Of a stretch of DNA of 6,590 nucleotides, positions 1 through 5,771 are shown piece after piece. The notes beneath the pieces were generated by a model. The model worked only from the letters and a program-made list of their open reading frames with translations. It ran no database searches and was not told the origin of the DNA. The stretch's first letter is position 1; every line of letters begins with the position of its first letter. Source of the DNA: Hyphomicrobiales bacterium (lineage in GTDB: Bacteria; Pseudomonadota; Alphaproteobacteria; Rhizobiales; Kaistiaceae); the NCBI GenBank assembly GCA_017305815.1, contig JAFKJZ010000526.1:1-6590 (forward strand). The letters are read 5' to 3'. A program made the position numbers and the translations under genes.

Positions 1-749
1 GAGAGATTGACCGGTGCACGGCCTTACTCTTCCGCTACTGGAACGGCGCGTAAATGGCTCGGTGGATGGGGCGGGATGGGGGTCTGCGTGCTCGTCATTG
101 TCGGTGCCGTTCTAGCTTTCAGTGGTGAGTTCGATCAGGCTCGGGTAAACGGAGCGGGGTGCCGCCTCTACGCGCCGCGAGGTCCTCTAAAGCCGACCAG
201 GTTCAAGATCTATTGTGCCCTCGTGGCGGGGGCGTGGCCAGTACGCCGGTTCGGCGTCTTCAGGAAAAGCTGAGGGTCGAGCCTCAAGGTGTTTATCTAT
301 CCTCAAGCCGACCACCCGCATCCAGTGGGATGCTACTGGCCCCGCTTTGCCGTGGAGCAGGGACATTCTCGATCGATCACTTGCTGCGGCATCGACTTGG
401 GAATTTGTTCGACAGAGCCGCGACGCCAAAGGCGCTTTGAGTAGCCGCTTTGGACCACGAGATGTCAATTCGCCGGCGCTTGCGTCGGTGCTGCGCGTTT
501 TTATTCCGGCCAACCGCTGCACAATCGCTCCGGCGTTGACACTGCTTCTTGCCAACATTGCCCGTTACAACGGAATAATGTGCAGGCGCCTCGAAGTCAG
601 CGCTCGTCAAGGGTCCACGGCAGGAATTATCGAGCCCAGTCGGAGTTCCTTTCGGCTAATCCTCAAAAAATAAGTTTGGTCGTCGGAATTTTTCGCTCTC
701 CCGACCGTCCACCTCCATGAAGGTCAAATTTTGGCAGGGAGAGCCGGAA
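1..749. other. Region without a recognisable gene, left of the breakpoint
   Basis: I see no gene here that I can support. Several open frames exist on both strands (for example 76-273 plus, 215-673 plus and 187-558 minus), but none shows a recognisable domain, a good ribosome binding site or an appropriate codon pattern, and they overlap one another. The base composition differs from the rest: counted by hand, 541-600 has 31 of 60 G/C and 661-720 has 29 of 60, while 1081-1140 inside the permease gene has 43 of 60. The last 100 bases must hold the 5' signals of the DUF305-type gene that starts at 750, but I could not pick a convincing promoter. The stretch could be intergenic DNA or decayed genes of an accessory region. 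Confidence 0.5.
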
Positions 750-926
750 ATGAAGAGTAGCGATCATATGAGGCTTGGGGCACTCGCTCTAGCGCTCGGG
801 TTCGGTCTTGGCGTTTCCGCATTCGCCCTGGCCAGGGACGGTTCGCAGCCCGCGCCTTCTTCGGTCAAGCAAATCGATGAGGGGTCGTTTCTTGCAGAGA
901 ACGACGCGGCGATGACGAAGATGATG
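750..926 (+). pseudogene. Truncated 5' end of a DUF305 (CopM-like) secreted protein gene
   Basis: The start is ATG at 750, preceded by AGGGAGAG at 736-743 with a six-base spacer; an in-frame ATG at 717 lacks such a site. The product begins MKSSDHMRLG, followed by a hydrophobic stretch (about residues 8-22) ending ALA, which is a Sec-type signal peptide. It continues to FLAENDAAMTKMM at about residues 47-59. From family knowledge, this last motif resembles the segment that opens the DUF305 domain in secreted proteins, some of which (CopM) bind copper in the periplasm. The expected continuation, with the conserved HHQGAI-type histidine motif, is absent. After 926 the frame runs on to a stop ending at 1160, but that part is only the antisense of the permease gene. 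The fragment is therefore a broken gene giving at most a 136-residue chimera. Assignment is from memory of the family, without a database search. Confidence 0.62.
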
Positions 927-1792
927 ATCAGCATCACCGTCGACTGCACGACGATCACCTCGCGGGCGGCGACGTTGGCGAGCATCATGCGGCTGAGGCC
1001 CGGCAGCGAGAACACCGTCTCGATGATCACCGTGCCGCCGATCAGCTCGGCGATCTGCAGGCCGACGATGGTGACGAGCGGCAGCGAGGCGTTGCGCAGG
1101 CCGACTTTCAGCAGCGCCTCGGTGCGCGTCATGCCGACGGCGCGCGCCGTGCGCAGATAGTCCTGGTTCATGACGTCGAGCACGGCGGAGCGGACATAGC
1201 GGATCAGCACGGCGGCCATGATCAGGCCGAGCGACAGCACCGGCAGCACCAGCGAGCGTATGGCGCCCCAGGGGCTGACCGACCAGTCGGTCCAGCCGCC
1301 GGTCGGCAGCCAACCGAGCCGGACGCCGAACAGGAGCGAGAGCAGGATGCCGGCCCAGAACACCGGCACGGCGACGCCGACCTGGCTCACCAGCGCGAGG
1401 ATGGCGCCGGACGGCGTGCCGACATTGCGCGCGGCGTAGGTGCCGACGGGAATGGCGATGAGGAGGCCGAGGATCAGGCCCGAAAGCGCCAGCGGGATCG
1501 AGACGGAAAGGCGGGCGGTGACGAGGTCGGAGACGCGCTCATTGGTGCGGAAGGAGCGGCCGAGATCGCCGGAAAGCATGTTGCCGATCCAGTCGAAATA
1601 CTGGACGAAGAGCGGGCGGTCGAGGCCATAGGTGTGGGCGAGCGCGTCGATCGCCTCGGGCGTCGCGCCCTTGCCGAGCACCACGGCGGCGACATTGCCG
1701 CCGGCGCCCCGGATCAGCAGGAAGATCGCCACCGAGGCGATGAAGATGGCGCCCAGGAAGAACACCAGTTTGCGCAGGACGTAGATCGCCAT
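764..1792 (-). CDS. DppB-like ABC transporter permease with a replaced C-terminus
   Basis: This is an inner-membrane permease of the peptide/nickel/opine-type importer family (BPD_transp_1 fold), which would pair with a DppC-type permease to form the channel. ATG at 1792 is chosen, with a weak GGGAAAG four bases upstream; an in-frame TTG at 1795 is the alternative. The protein starts MAIYVLRKLVFFLG. The usual DppB landmarks are present: a first membrane helix at 9-28, GLDRPLFVQYFDWIGNMLSGDLGRSF at about 56-81, further helices near 98-120, 131-155, 180-200 and 240-262, and the ATPase-contact EAA-type loop RTARAVGMTRTEALLKVGL at 214-232. The match ends at residue 298 (VIAASF) inside or just after the sixth helix. 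The normal short tail ending in a LDPR-type motif is missing, and 44 hydrophilic residues unrelated to the family follow, encoded by antisense of the DUF305 fragment and its leader. Membership is secure; whether the protein works is doubtful, and no DppC or ATPase genes follow. Confidence 0.88.
   Translation of the reverse strand: MAIYVLRKLVFFLGAIFIASVAIFLLIRGAGGNVAAVVLGKGATPEAIDALAHTYGLDRPLFVQYFDWIGNMLSGDLGRSFRTNERVSDLVTARLSVSIPLALSGLILGLLIAIPVGTYAARNVGTPSGAILALVSQVGVAVPVFWAGILLSLLFGVRLGWLPTGGWTDWSVSPWGAIRSLVLPVLSLGLIMAAVLIRYVRSAVLDVMNQDYLRTARAVGMTRTEALLKVGLRNASLPLVTIVGLQIAELIGGTVIIETVFSLPGLSRMMLANVAAREVIVVQSTVMLIIIFVIAASFSARNDPSSICLTEEGAGCEPSLARANAETPRPNPSARASAPSLI
897..930. other. Rearrangement breakpoint joining two unrelated truncated genes
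   Basis: On the plus strand the DUF305-like reading holds until about 926 (ending KMM). On the minus strand the DppB-like reading holds until about 899 (ending VIAASF). Beyond these points each frame becomes meaningless. The two recognisable readings therefore overlap by up to about 28 bases. The exact crossover cannot be placed, and some shared sequence (microhomology) may have been used. No insertion sequence end, target duplication or tRNA is visible here. An assembly or cloning chimera would look the same. Confidence 0.6.
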
Positions 1793-1822
1793 CAAGCTTT
1801 CCCGGAGAGGATCGTCGGATGC

Positions 1823-1854
1823 GGCCGCCGCCGGCCCGCAGGCGGGCGACGGCC
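1823..1854 (-). other. GC-rich hairpin between binding-protein and permease genes
   Basis: The 80-bp gap between the two genes contains an inverted repeat: GCCCGC at 1834-1839 with GCGGGC at 1842-1847, flanked by outer arms GGCCG (1823-1827) and CGGCC (1850-1854). There is no T-run on the minus strand, so it is not a classical terminator. In ABC importer operons, hairpins at this spot often protect the binding-protein message and lower expression of the downstream permease. That role is inferred here from position only. Confidence 0.45.
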
Positions 1855-1872
1855 GGTCTTGGACTGGCTGGC

Positions 1873-3414
1873 TTACCAGTGCAGCTTGTTGAGCTCGATC
1901 GCGACGTTGACGCGCGGCTCTTCAAAACCCTTCAGGTCGGGATTGAACAGGCCGACGCCCTTTTTGGCGATCAGCGGGATGATGACGGCATCCTTGCGCA
2001 GGATGTCGGCGGCCTGCTTCATCTTCGCGACATAGTCTTCCTGCGTCAGGGCGACGTCAGCATCGGCGAGCGCCTTGGTATATTCGGCCGAGCAATAGGT
2101 GCTCCAGCCGGCCTTGGACGGATCCGGGCAGGCGAACTGAACCGGGTTGGCGTCGCCCGACATGATGGTGACGTCGAACTGCGGCGGCCGGCCCTGGAAG
2201 ATCAGCTGCGAATAACGGGCGAGGTCGATCGCGTTGCGGGTGACGTTGAAGCCGGCGGCCTGCATGGCCGGAACCATGATATCGGCCGGCAGCGACAGGT
2301 CGGGCACGTCGCTAAGCGAGGCGTATTCGAGCGGCGTGCTCGCGTAGCCCTTCTCGGCGATCGTCGCCATCGCGCCTTCCATGTCATAGGGGAACGGGCA
2401 GGTCTCGGCGTTTTCCGGCGAGTACCAGACCTGGTTCGGCAGCGCGAAGGTGCAGGTGTTCTCCGCGCCCCAGGCGGCGCCGAAGGCGTCGTTGTAGGAC
2501 TGGCGGTCGAGCGTCTTGGCGATGGTCTCGCGCAGGCCCTTGTCGAGCTTCTGGTTCAGCACCGCATAGGTCGGCTCGCCCACCTGCGGATAGGTGACGA
2601 GCGTGTACTTCTTGTCGAGCTCGCGCTTGGAGAGCTGCTCCCAGAGGTCGATCGTGATGACGGGGAGCGAATCCACCTCGCCCGCCTCGAGCGCGTTGAG
2701 GCCGGCCGTGCCGTCGGTGATGATGCGGACGGTGACGTTCTCGATCGCCGGCTTCTTGCCCCAGTAGGTCGGGTTGGCGGTGAACTCGAAGGCGCTGTTG
2801 GTGGTGTAGTTGGCGAGCTTGTACGGGCCGGTGCCGATCGGGTTGGTGGCGATGTTGGCCGCGTTCGCCTCGGGCTGGATCAGGCTGGAGATCGTGCCCA
2901 TGCCCTGCCAGAAGTTCTGGCTCGGCCGCGAGAGGGTGACCTTGACCGTGTGGTCGTCGAGCTTCTCGATCGACTTCACCGCTTCATAGGCGGCGGCGTA
3001 GTCGACGACCGGGCTCTTGCTCATGGTGTTGAGCGAGAAGACGACGTCGTCGGCCGTCACCGGCGCGCCGTTCGAGAACGTCGTGTCGCGGATCTTGAAG
3101 GTGTAGGTCAGCTTGTCGTCGCTGATCGTCCAGCTCTCTGCGACGCCGGGCTCGACGCTGCCGTCCTTGTTGAAATAGACGAGCGGCTCGACAACGTTGG
3201 CCGGGATCCAGAGCCGCATCGCGGTCAGGTTGCTCTTGACGAAGTCGAGCGTGCCGGGATCCTGCCGGGCGACGAGGATCATCTTGTTTTCGGCCGCGCG
3301 CGGCGAGGCGGCCTCTGCCGTCGGGGCCAGGCCCCCGAGGGCGCCGGCGAAGAACGCCGCGGCAGCCGTCAGCAGGCCGAGGCGCTTGGTGATCGAATTC
3401 AGTTTTCCCTGCAT
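1873..3414 (-). CDS. Family 5 periplasmic substrate-binding protein (DppA/OppA-like)
   Basis: This is the soluble periplasmic receptor of an ABC importer for peptides or a similar ligand (SBP_bac_5 family, cluster C). ATG at 3414 is preferred, with AGAAGGGG at 3424-3431 nine bases upstream; an in-frame extension to 3546 has no supporting site. The 513-residue product has a signal peptide: KLNSITKR, then a hydrophobic core to about residue 30, and a likely cut after AEA at about 35. It has no lipobox cysteine. Family features follow: PANVVEPLVYFNKDGSVEPG (71-90), AESW (92-95), YTFKIRD (104-110), the F(S)NGAPVTADDVVFSL segment (113-128), NPIGTGPYKL (191-200) and a C-terminal lobe to 513. Length is usual for the family. 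Four cysteines (321, 339, 429, 441) lie in the second half and could form disulfides. The DppB-like permease follows 80 bp downstream. The ligand cannot be read from sequence; peptide, opine, nickel and sugar binders all occur in this family. Confidence 0.93.
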   Translation of the reverse strand: MQGKLNSITKRLGLLTAAAAFFAGALGGLAPTAEAASPRAAENKMILVARQDPGTLDFVKSNLTAMRLWIPANVVEPLVYFNKDGSVEPGVAESWTISDDKLTYTFKIRDTTFSNGAPVTADDVVFSLNTMSKSPVVDYAAAYEAVKSIEKLDDHTVKVTLSRPSQNFWQGMGTISSLIQPEANAANIATNPIGTGPYKLANYTTNSAFEFTANPTYWGKKPAIENVTVRIITDGTAGLNALEAGEVDSLPVITIDLWEQLSKRELDKKYTLVTYPQVGEPTYAVLNQKLDKGLRETIAKTLDRQSYNDAFGAAWGAENTCTFALPNQVWYSPENAETCPFPYDMEGAMATIAEKGYASTPLEYASLSDVPDLSLPADIMVPAMQAAGFNVTRNAIDLARYSQLIFQGRPPQFDVTIMSGDANPVQFACPDPSKAGWSTYCSAEYTKALADADVALTQEDYVAKMKQAADILRKDAVIIPLIAKKGVGLFNPDLKGFEEPRVNVAIELNKLHW

Positions 3415-3423
3415 GTCCCAATT

Positions 3424-3431
3424 CCCCTTCT
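3424..3431 (-). promoter_or_regulatory. Ribosome binding site of the substrate-binding protein gene
   Basis: The minus strand reads AGAAGGGG, ending nine bases before the ATG at 3414. It decides the start in favour of MQGKLNSITKR, which also places the signal peptide at the N-terminus. The in-frame codon at 3546 has no such site and would bury the signal peptide behind 44 residues. Confidence 0.7.
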
Positions 3432-3441
3432 GGAAGTACCG

Positions 3442-3455
3442 GACGTTCGAACGTC
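3442..3455. promoter_or_regulatory. Perfect 14-bp palindrome, candidate operator
   Basis: GACGTTCGAACGTC is a perfect palindrome without a spacer. It lies ten bases upstream of the ribosome binding site of the binding-protein gene. Position and symmetry suit a dimeric regulator's operator, or a small hairpin in the message that limits ribosome access. I cannot assign it to a known regulator family. Confidence 0.4.
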
Positions 3456-3537
3456 TCGTTGTGGCGTGATCTGACGTGTCACTTGCCACATTCGTCTTGG
3501 CCCGATGGCCGGCAGCCAGCGCCGGATGACGGGCCGT

Positions 3538-3600
3538 GTCCGCCACGCTGCGGCGGACGGATCTATTGCGATGTCTCGAAGGCCCGGGCGCCGTGCCCGG
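3538..3600 (-). repeat. Two hairpins in the presumed leader of the binding-protein message
   Basis: GTCCGCC at 3538-3544 pairs with GGCGGAC at 3552-3558 (seven-base loop), and CCGGGC at 3584-3589 pairs with GCCCGG at 3595-3600 (five-base loop). Both are exact. If transcription starts near 3680 both would be in the leader RNA of the binding-protein gene. Neither is followed by a T-run, and I recognise no known riboswitch. In GC-rich DNA short stems also arise by chance. Confidence 0.3.
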
Positions 3601-3679
3601 ATGCGGTATGGATCCGTCGATCCCACCGCAGTACCGTGTCGTTCCGCCTCGCCCCGGTTCTCTTGCTCAAGACTTCGTC

Positions 3680-3712
3680 CTACAATGTAGAATGAAAAAT
3701 CATGCTAGTCTG
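3680..3712 (-). promoter_or_regulatory. Weak candidate promoter with an overlapping palindrome
   Basis: On the minus strand, CAGACT (3707-3712) and TACATT (3684-3689) are separated by 17 bases. They match the TTGACA and TATAAT consensus at three and four of six positions. The patch is AT-rich compared with its surroundings and points toward the binding-protein gene. The -10-like hexamer lies inside the odd-length palindrome CTACAATGTAG (3680-3690, five-base arms around one A), which would allow a repressor to block it. The match to consensus is weak, so this is only a candidate. Confidence 0.25.
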
Positions 3713-3776
3713 GAGCAGTTTGAATAGGATCCCGCGCGAATGCAAGAGGCATGCGGCAGGTGAAGAGCTCTGCAGC

Positions 3777-3828
3777 ATTCCACTGGATAATACGAAACAT
3801 CTTCATTCCATATCATGGAATATTATCC
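3777..3828. promoter_or_regulatory. AT-rich cluster of inverted repeats, candidate regulator site
   Basis: Three exact symmetries lie within 52 bases. TCCA-C-TGGA occupies 3779-3787. ATTCCA (3805-3810) and TGGAAT (3816-3821) flank five bases. GGATAATA (3785-3792) is repeated inverted as TATTATCC (3821-3828). ATTCCA occurs twice as a direct repeat (3777 and 3805). The half-site TGGAA/TTCCA resembles those of IclR-family operators, but that likeness is loose. The minus strand also carries TATTAT at 3787-3792, a good -10-like hexamer without a clear -35. The cluster lies about 360-415 bases upstream of the binding-protein start codon. Confidence 0.35.
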
Positions 3829-3916
3829 CCGCTCGCGGAGCGACGGGCGGGCCGCGCCATTCCACGCGACGCAGCGCCGCCACCCGCGCCGAGGCGCGGA
3901 AGCGGGCGCTATCCAA

Positions 3917-3932
3917 CGATTATCGATAGTCG
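3917..3932. promoter_or_regulatory. Near-perfect 16-bp palindrome around TATCGATA
   Basis: CGATTATCGATAGTCG is symmetrical except for one pair. It lies in the same control region, roughly 500 bases upstream of the binding-protein gene and 160 bases past the permease stop codon. It may be an operator half of a looped regulatory system or chance; nothing else supports it. Confidence 0.2.
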
Positions 3933-4033
3933 GCCGGAAGGAAGGCATGCGTCATCGCGCCGCCACGGTCGCGCAGGACGCGTCGGCGGTTCGCGGCAAG
4001 CCGCTCGCGAAGAAATGCCGGGGAAAGTCGCCG

Positions 4034-4082
4034 GGCTGCCTGGGGCAGCCGGTGCCGATCGCGCCATGGCAGGCGCGATCGG
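4034..4082 (-). terminator. Tandem strong hairpins after the PotABC-type operon
   Basis: Reading along the minus strand past the stop codon (4090-4092), the first hairpin has 11-bp perfect arms CCGATCGCGCC (4055-4065) and GGCGCGATCGG (4072-4082) around six bases. The second has 7-bp arms GGCTGCC (4034-4040) and GGCAGCC (4044-4050) around three bases. The first starts only seven bases after the stop. No T-run follows either one, so termination may be inefficient or of the U-less type, or the stems may protect the 3' end of the message. Confidence 0.5.
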
Positions 4083-4089
4083 TTGGAGC

Positions 4090-4899
4090 CTAGTTGTCGT
4101 CCGATCCCGCCACGGCGGAAGCCGGCATCAGGTAGCGGACGGCGATCAGGCAGAGCACGGTCGTGAACAGCAGCACCAGCGCGACGAGCGCATTGATGTC
4201 GGGTGTGAAGCCGAGCCGCATCATCGCCCAGAGCCGCACGGGCAGGGTGCTCTGCGTGCCGGTGACGAGCAGCGTGATCATCGTTTCGTCGAAGGAGAGC
4301 GCGAAAGCGAGGATGGCGGCGCCGACCATGGCGCTGGAGAGGTTGGGCAGCAGCACCAGGCGAAAGGTCTGCCAGCCGCTGGCGCCGAGATCGTAGGACG
4401 CCTCGACGAGGCTGCCGCTCAGCGATTGCAGCCGCGTCAGGATGGTGCGGTAGACCAGCGCCAGCACGAAGACCGTGTGGCCGATGATGATGGTCAGCAG
4501 CGAGCGCTCGAATTCGACCTGGCGGAAGAAGATCAGCAGCGCCAGGCCGGTGATGATCGGCGGCATCAGAAAGGGCAGGAAGATGATGAACTGCAGGAAC
4601 TGGCGGCCGCGAGCGTTGGGTGACGCATAGTAGAGCGCCAGCCCGGTGCCGAGGGCGACCGACAGCACGACGGCGCCGGCGCCGACGATCAGCGTCGTCC
4701 AGAGCGCCGACAGCACGCTCTCGTTGCGCGTCAGGTCTGCATAGGCCGAGGTCGTCGGCTGCGACCAGTCCACCATGCCGTGGCTGACGCTGAAGAAGGA
4801 CGAGACGATTGGCACCAGCAGCGGGCCGTAGAGCAGGATGAAGACGAAGGTGGTGAGGGTGACGAGCAGCGCCGGGGCCGCCCTGTCGGCGAACCGCAT
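4090..4899 (-). CDS. PotC-like ABC transporter permease (polyamine family)
   Basis: This is the second inner-membrane permease of a PotABC-type importer. ATG at 4899 is chosen because GGGAGG lies eight bases upstream and the start overlaps the previous stop as TGATG; GTG at 4902 (GTGA overlap) is also possible. The 269-residue protein has a first helix at about 11-33, SFFSVSHGMVDW near 34-45, helices near 65-90, 102-125, 133-153, 187-205 and 237-258, and the ATPase-contact EAA-type loop EASYDLGASGWQTFRLVLLP at 166-185. SFDETMITLLVTG (202-214) is typical of PotC and its relatives in the spermidine/putrescine branch. Length is usual. It is the last gene of the operon, followed by tandem hairpins and a long gap. 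Related importers for other small cationic or organic solutes share this architecture, so polyamine transport is a family-level inference. Confidence 0.9.
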   Translation of the reverse strand: MRFADRAAPALLVTLTTFVFILLYGPLLVPIVSSFFSVSHGMVDWSQPTTSAYADLTRNESVLSALWTTLIVGAGAVVLSVALGTGLALYYASPNARGRQFLQFIIFLPFLMPPIITGLALLIFFRQVEFERSLLTIIIGHTVFVLALVYRTILTRLQSLSGSLVEASYDLGASGWQTFRLVLLPNLSSAMVGAAILAFALSFDETMITLLVTGTQSTLPVRLWAMMRLGFTPDINALVALVLLFTTVLCLIAVRYLMPASAVAGSDDN

Positions 4900-5771
4900 C
4901 ACTGGATCCTCCCGCGGCTGCTTTCGACCCGGCCGCCGAGGCGGATCGCCAGGATCACGACGGCGGCGAGGATCACCGAGAGCGCCGCACCGAACGGCCA
5001 GTTGAAGGCGGTTCCGAACTGGCTGTAGATGATGCGGCCGAAGGTGAAGCCGGACTGGCCGCCGACCATTTGTGGCGTCAGGAAATCGCCGATCGCCAGC
5101 ACGAAGACGAAGCTCATCGCCGACAGCGTGCCGGGCAGGCTCAGGGGCACCGTCACGCGCCAGAAGGTCTGGGCGTTGGTGGCGCCGAGATCGGCCGAGG
5201 CATGGCGGAGCGCCTTCGGGATTCGCTCCAGCGACAGGAAGATCGGCAGCACGGCGAACGGGATCAGCAGCACGGTGAGAGTCAGCAGCACGGCGTTCAG
5301 GTTGAAGACGAACAGCATGGACGGCTTGTCGATGAGGCCGGTCGCGAGCAGGGCGCGGTTCAGCACGCCATTGCCGCCGAGGATGCTGCGCACCGCGTAG
5401 ATCTTGATGACGTAGCTCATCAGCAGCGGCACGAGCAGCAGCACCAGCAGCATGTAGCGGCTGCGCCCGCGCAGCGTCGTCAGGAAATAGGCGACCGGGA
5501 AGGCGAACAGCACGCAGAGCAGGGCGACGGCGAGACAGAGCAGGCAGGTGCGCCAGAAGATCGGCAGGAACACCGGGTCGGTGAAGAAGCGGACATAGTT
5601 GGCGATCGTCGGCGAGAAGACGATGCTGCCATGGTCGACGCTGAAGAACGAATAGACGAGGAAGAGCGCCATCGGCGCCAGCACGAAACCGAACGGCACC
5701 ACGAAGGCGGCGAAGGTGGCGAACCAGGGCGTCAGCCGGCTCGGTCCGGCGGAGGCGGCGCTGTCGCTCAT
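4899..5771 (-). CDS. PotB-like ABC transporter permease (polyamine family)
   Basis: This is the first inner-membrane permease of the PotABC-type importer and would dimerise with the PotC-like product. ATG at 5771 overlaps the ATPase stop codon as ATGA, which points to translational coupling; the ribosome binding site is poor. The 290-residue protein has a cytoplasmic N-terminus, a helix at about 17-40, SFFSVDHGSIVFSPTIANYVRFF (41-63) of the PotB type, helices near 75-98, 106-124, 158-178, 215-233 and 260-278, and the EAA-type loop HASADLGATNAQTFWRVTVPLSLPG at 190-214. The segment MSYVIKIYAVRSILGGNGVLN (118-138) is also typical of PotB. No frameshift or missing block is seen. The substrate is not determined by the permease sequence. 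Confidence 0.91.
   Translation of the reverse strand: MSDSAASAGPSRLTPWFATFAAFVVPFGFVLAPMALFLVYSFFSVDHGSIVFSPTIANYVRFFTDPVFLPIFWRTCLLCLAVALLCVLFAFPVAYFLTTLRGRSRYMLLVLLLVPLLMSYVIKIYAVRSILGGNGVLNRALLATGLIDKPSMLFVFNLNAVLLTLTVLLIPFAVLPIFLSLERIPKALRHASADLGATNAQTFWRVTVPLSLPGTLSAMSFVFVLAIGDFLTPQMVGGQSGFTFGRIIYSQFGTAFNWPFGAALSVILAAVVILAIRLGGRVESSRGRIQ

Larger units (their letters stand above)
3415..4089. other. Long intergenic control region between the two transporter operons
   Basis: No credible gene is found in these 675 bases. The open frames on the plus strand lack domains and good start signals, and the minus-strand frame is only the unsupported 44-residue extension of the binding protein. The stretch is a mosaic. 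GC-rich DNA with hairpins occupies about 3530-3610 and 3830-4082. AT-rich patches lie at 3661-3720 (24 of 60 G/C) and 3781-3840 (26 of 60). The individual palindromes, candidate promoter and terminator-like hairpins are listed separately. Because the binding-protein gene is about 270 bases from the nearest promoter-like patch, its message may have a long structured leader. Confidence 0.6.

Noticed and set aside
76..273. Possible small secreted protein beginning MGVCVLVIVGAVLAF
   Set aside because: It has a hydrophobic N-terminal stretch and a G-rich upstream sequence, but no family likeness, and it overlaps other equally plausible frames.
187..558. 123-codon minus-strand frame left of the breakpoint
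   Set aside because: No domain, signal or conserved pattern is recognisable, and plus-strand frames cover the same bases; I could not tell a decayed gene from chance.
1819..3474. 551-codon open frame on the plus strand
   Set aside because: It is the antisense of the substrate-binding protein gene. Its product is rich in Arg, Gly, Val and Asp with no domain, as is usual for mirror frames in GC-rich DNA, and the opposite strand has clear family motifs.
3415..3546. 44-residue N-terminal extension of the binding protein
   Set aside because: It would put the signal peptide inside the protein, and the ATG at 3414 has a good ribosome binding site.
3884..3899. Hairpin CCGCGCC-GA-GGCGCGG
   Set aside because: The arms are exact, but a two-base loop is impractical and such GC-only repeats are expected by chance in this composition.
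3751..4623. 290-codon plus-strand frame spanning the intergenic gap and the PotC-like gene
   Set aside because: Most of it is antisense of the PotC-like permease, and the first part has no good start signal or recognisable domain.
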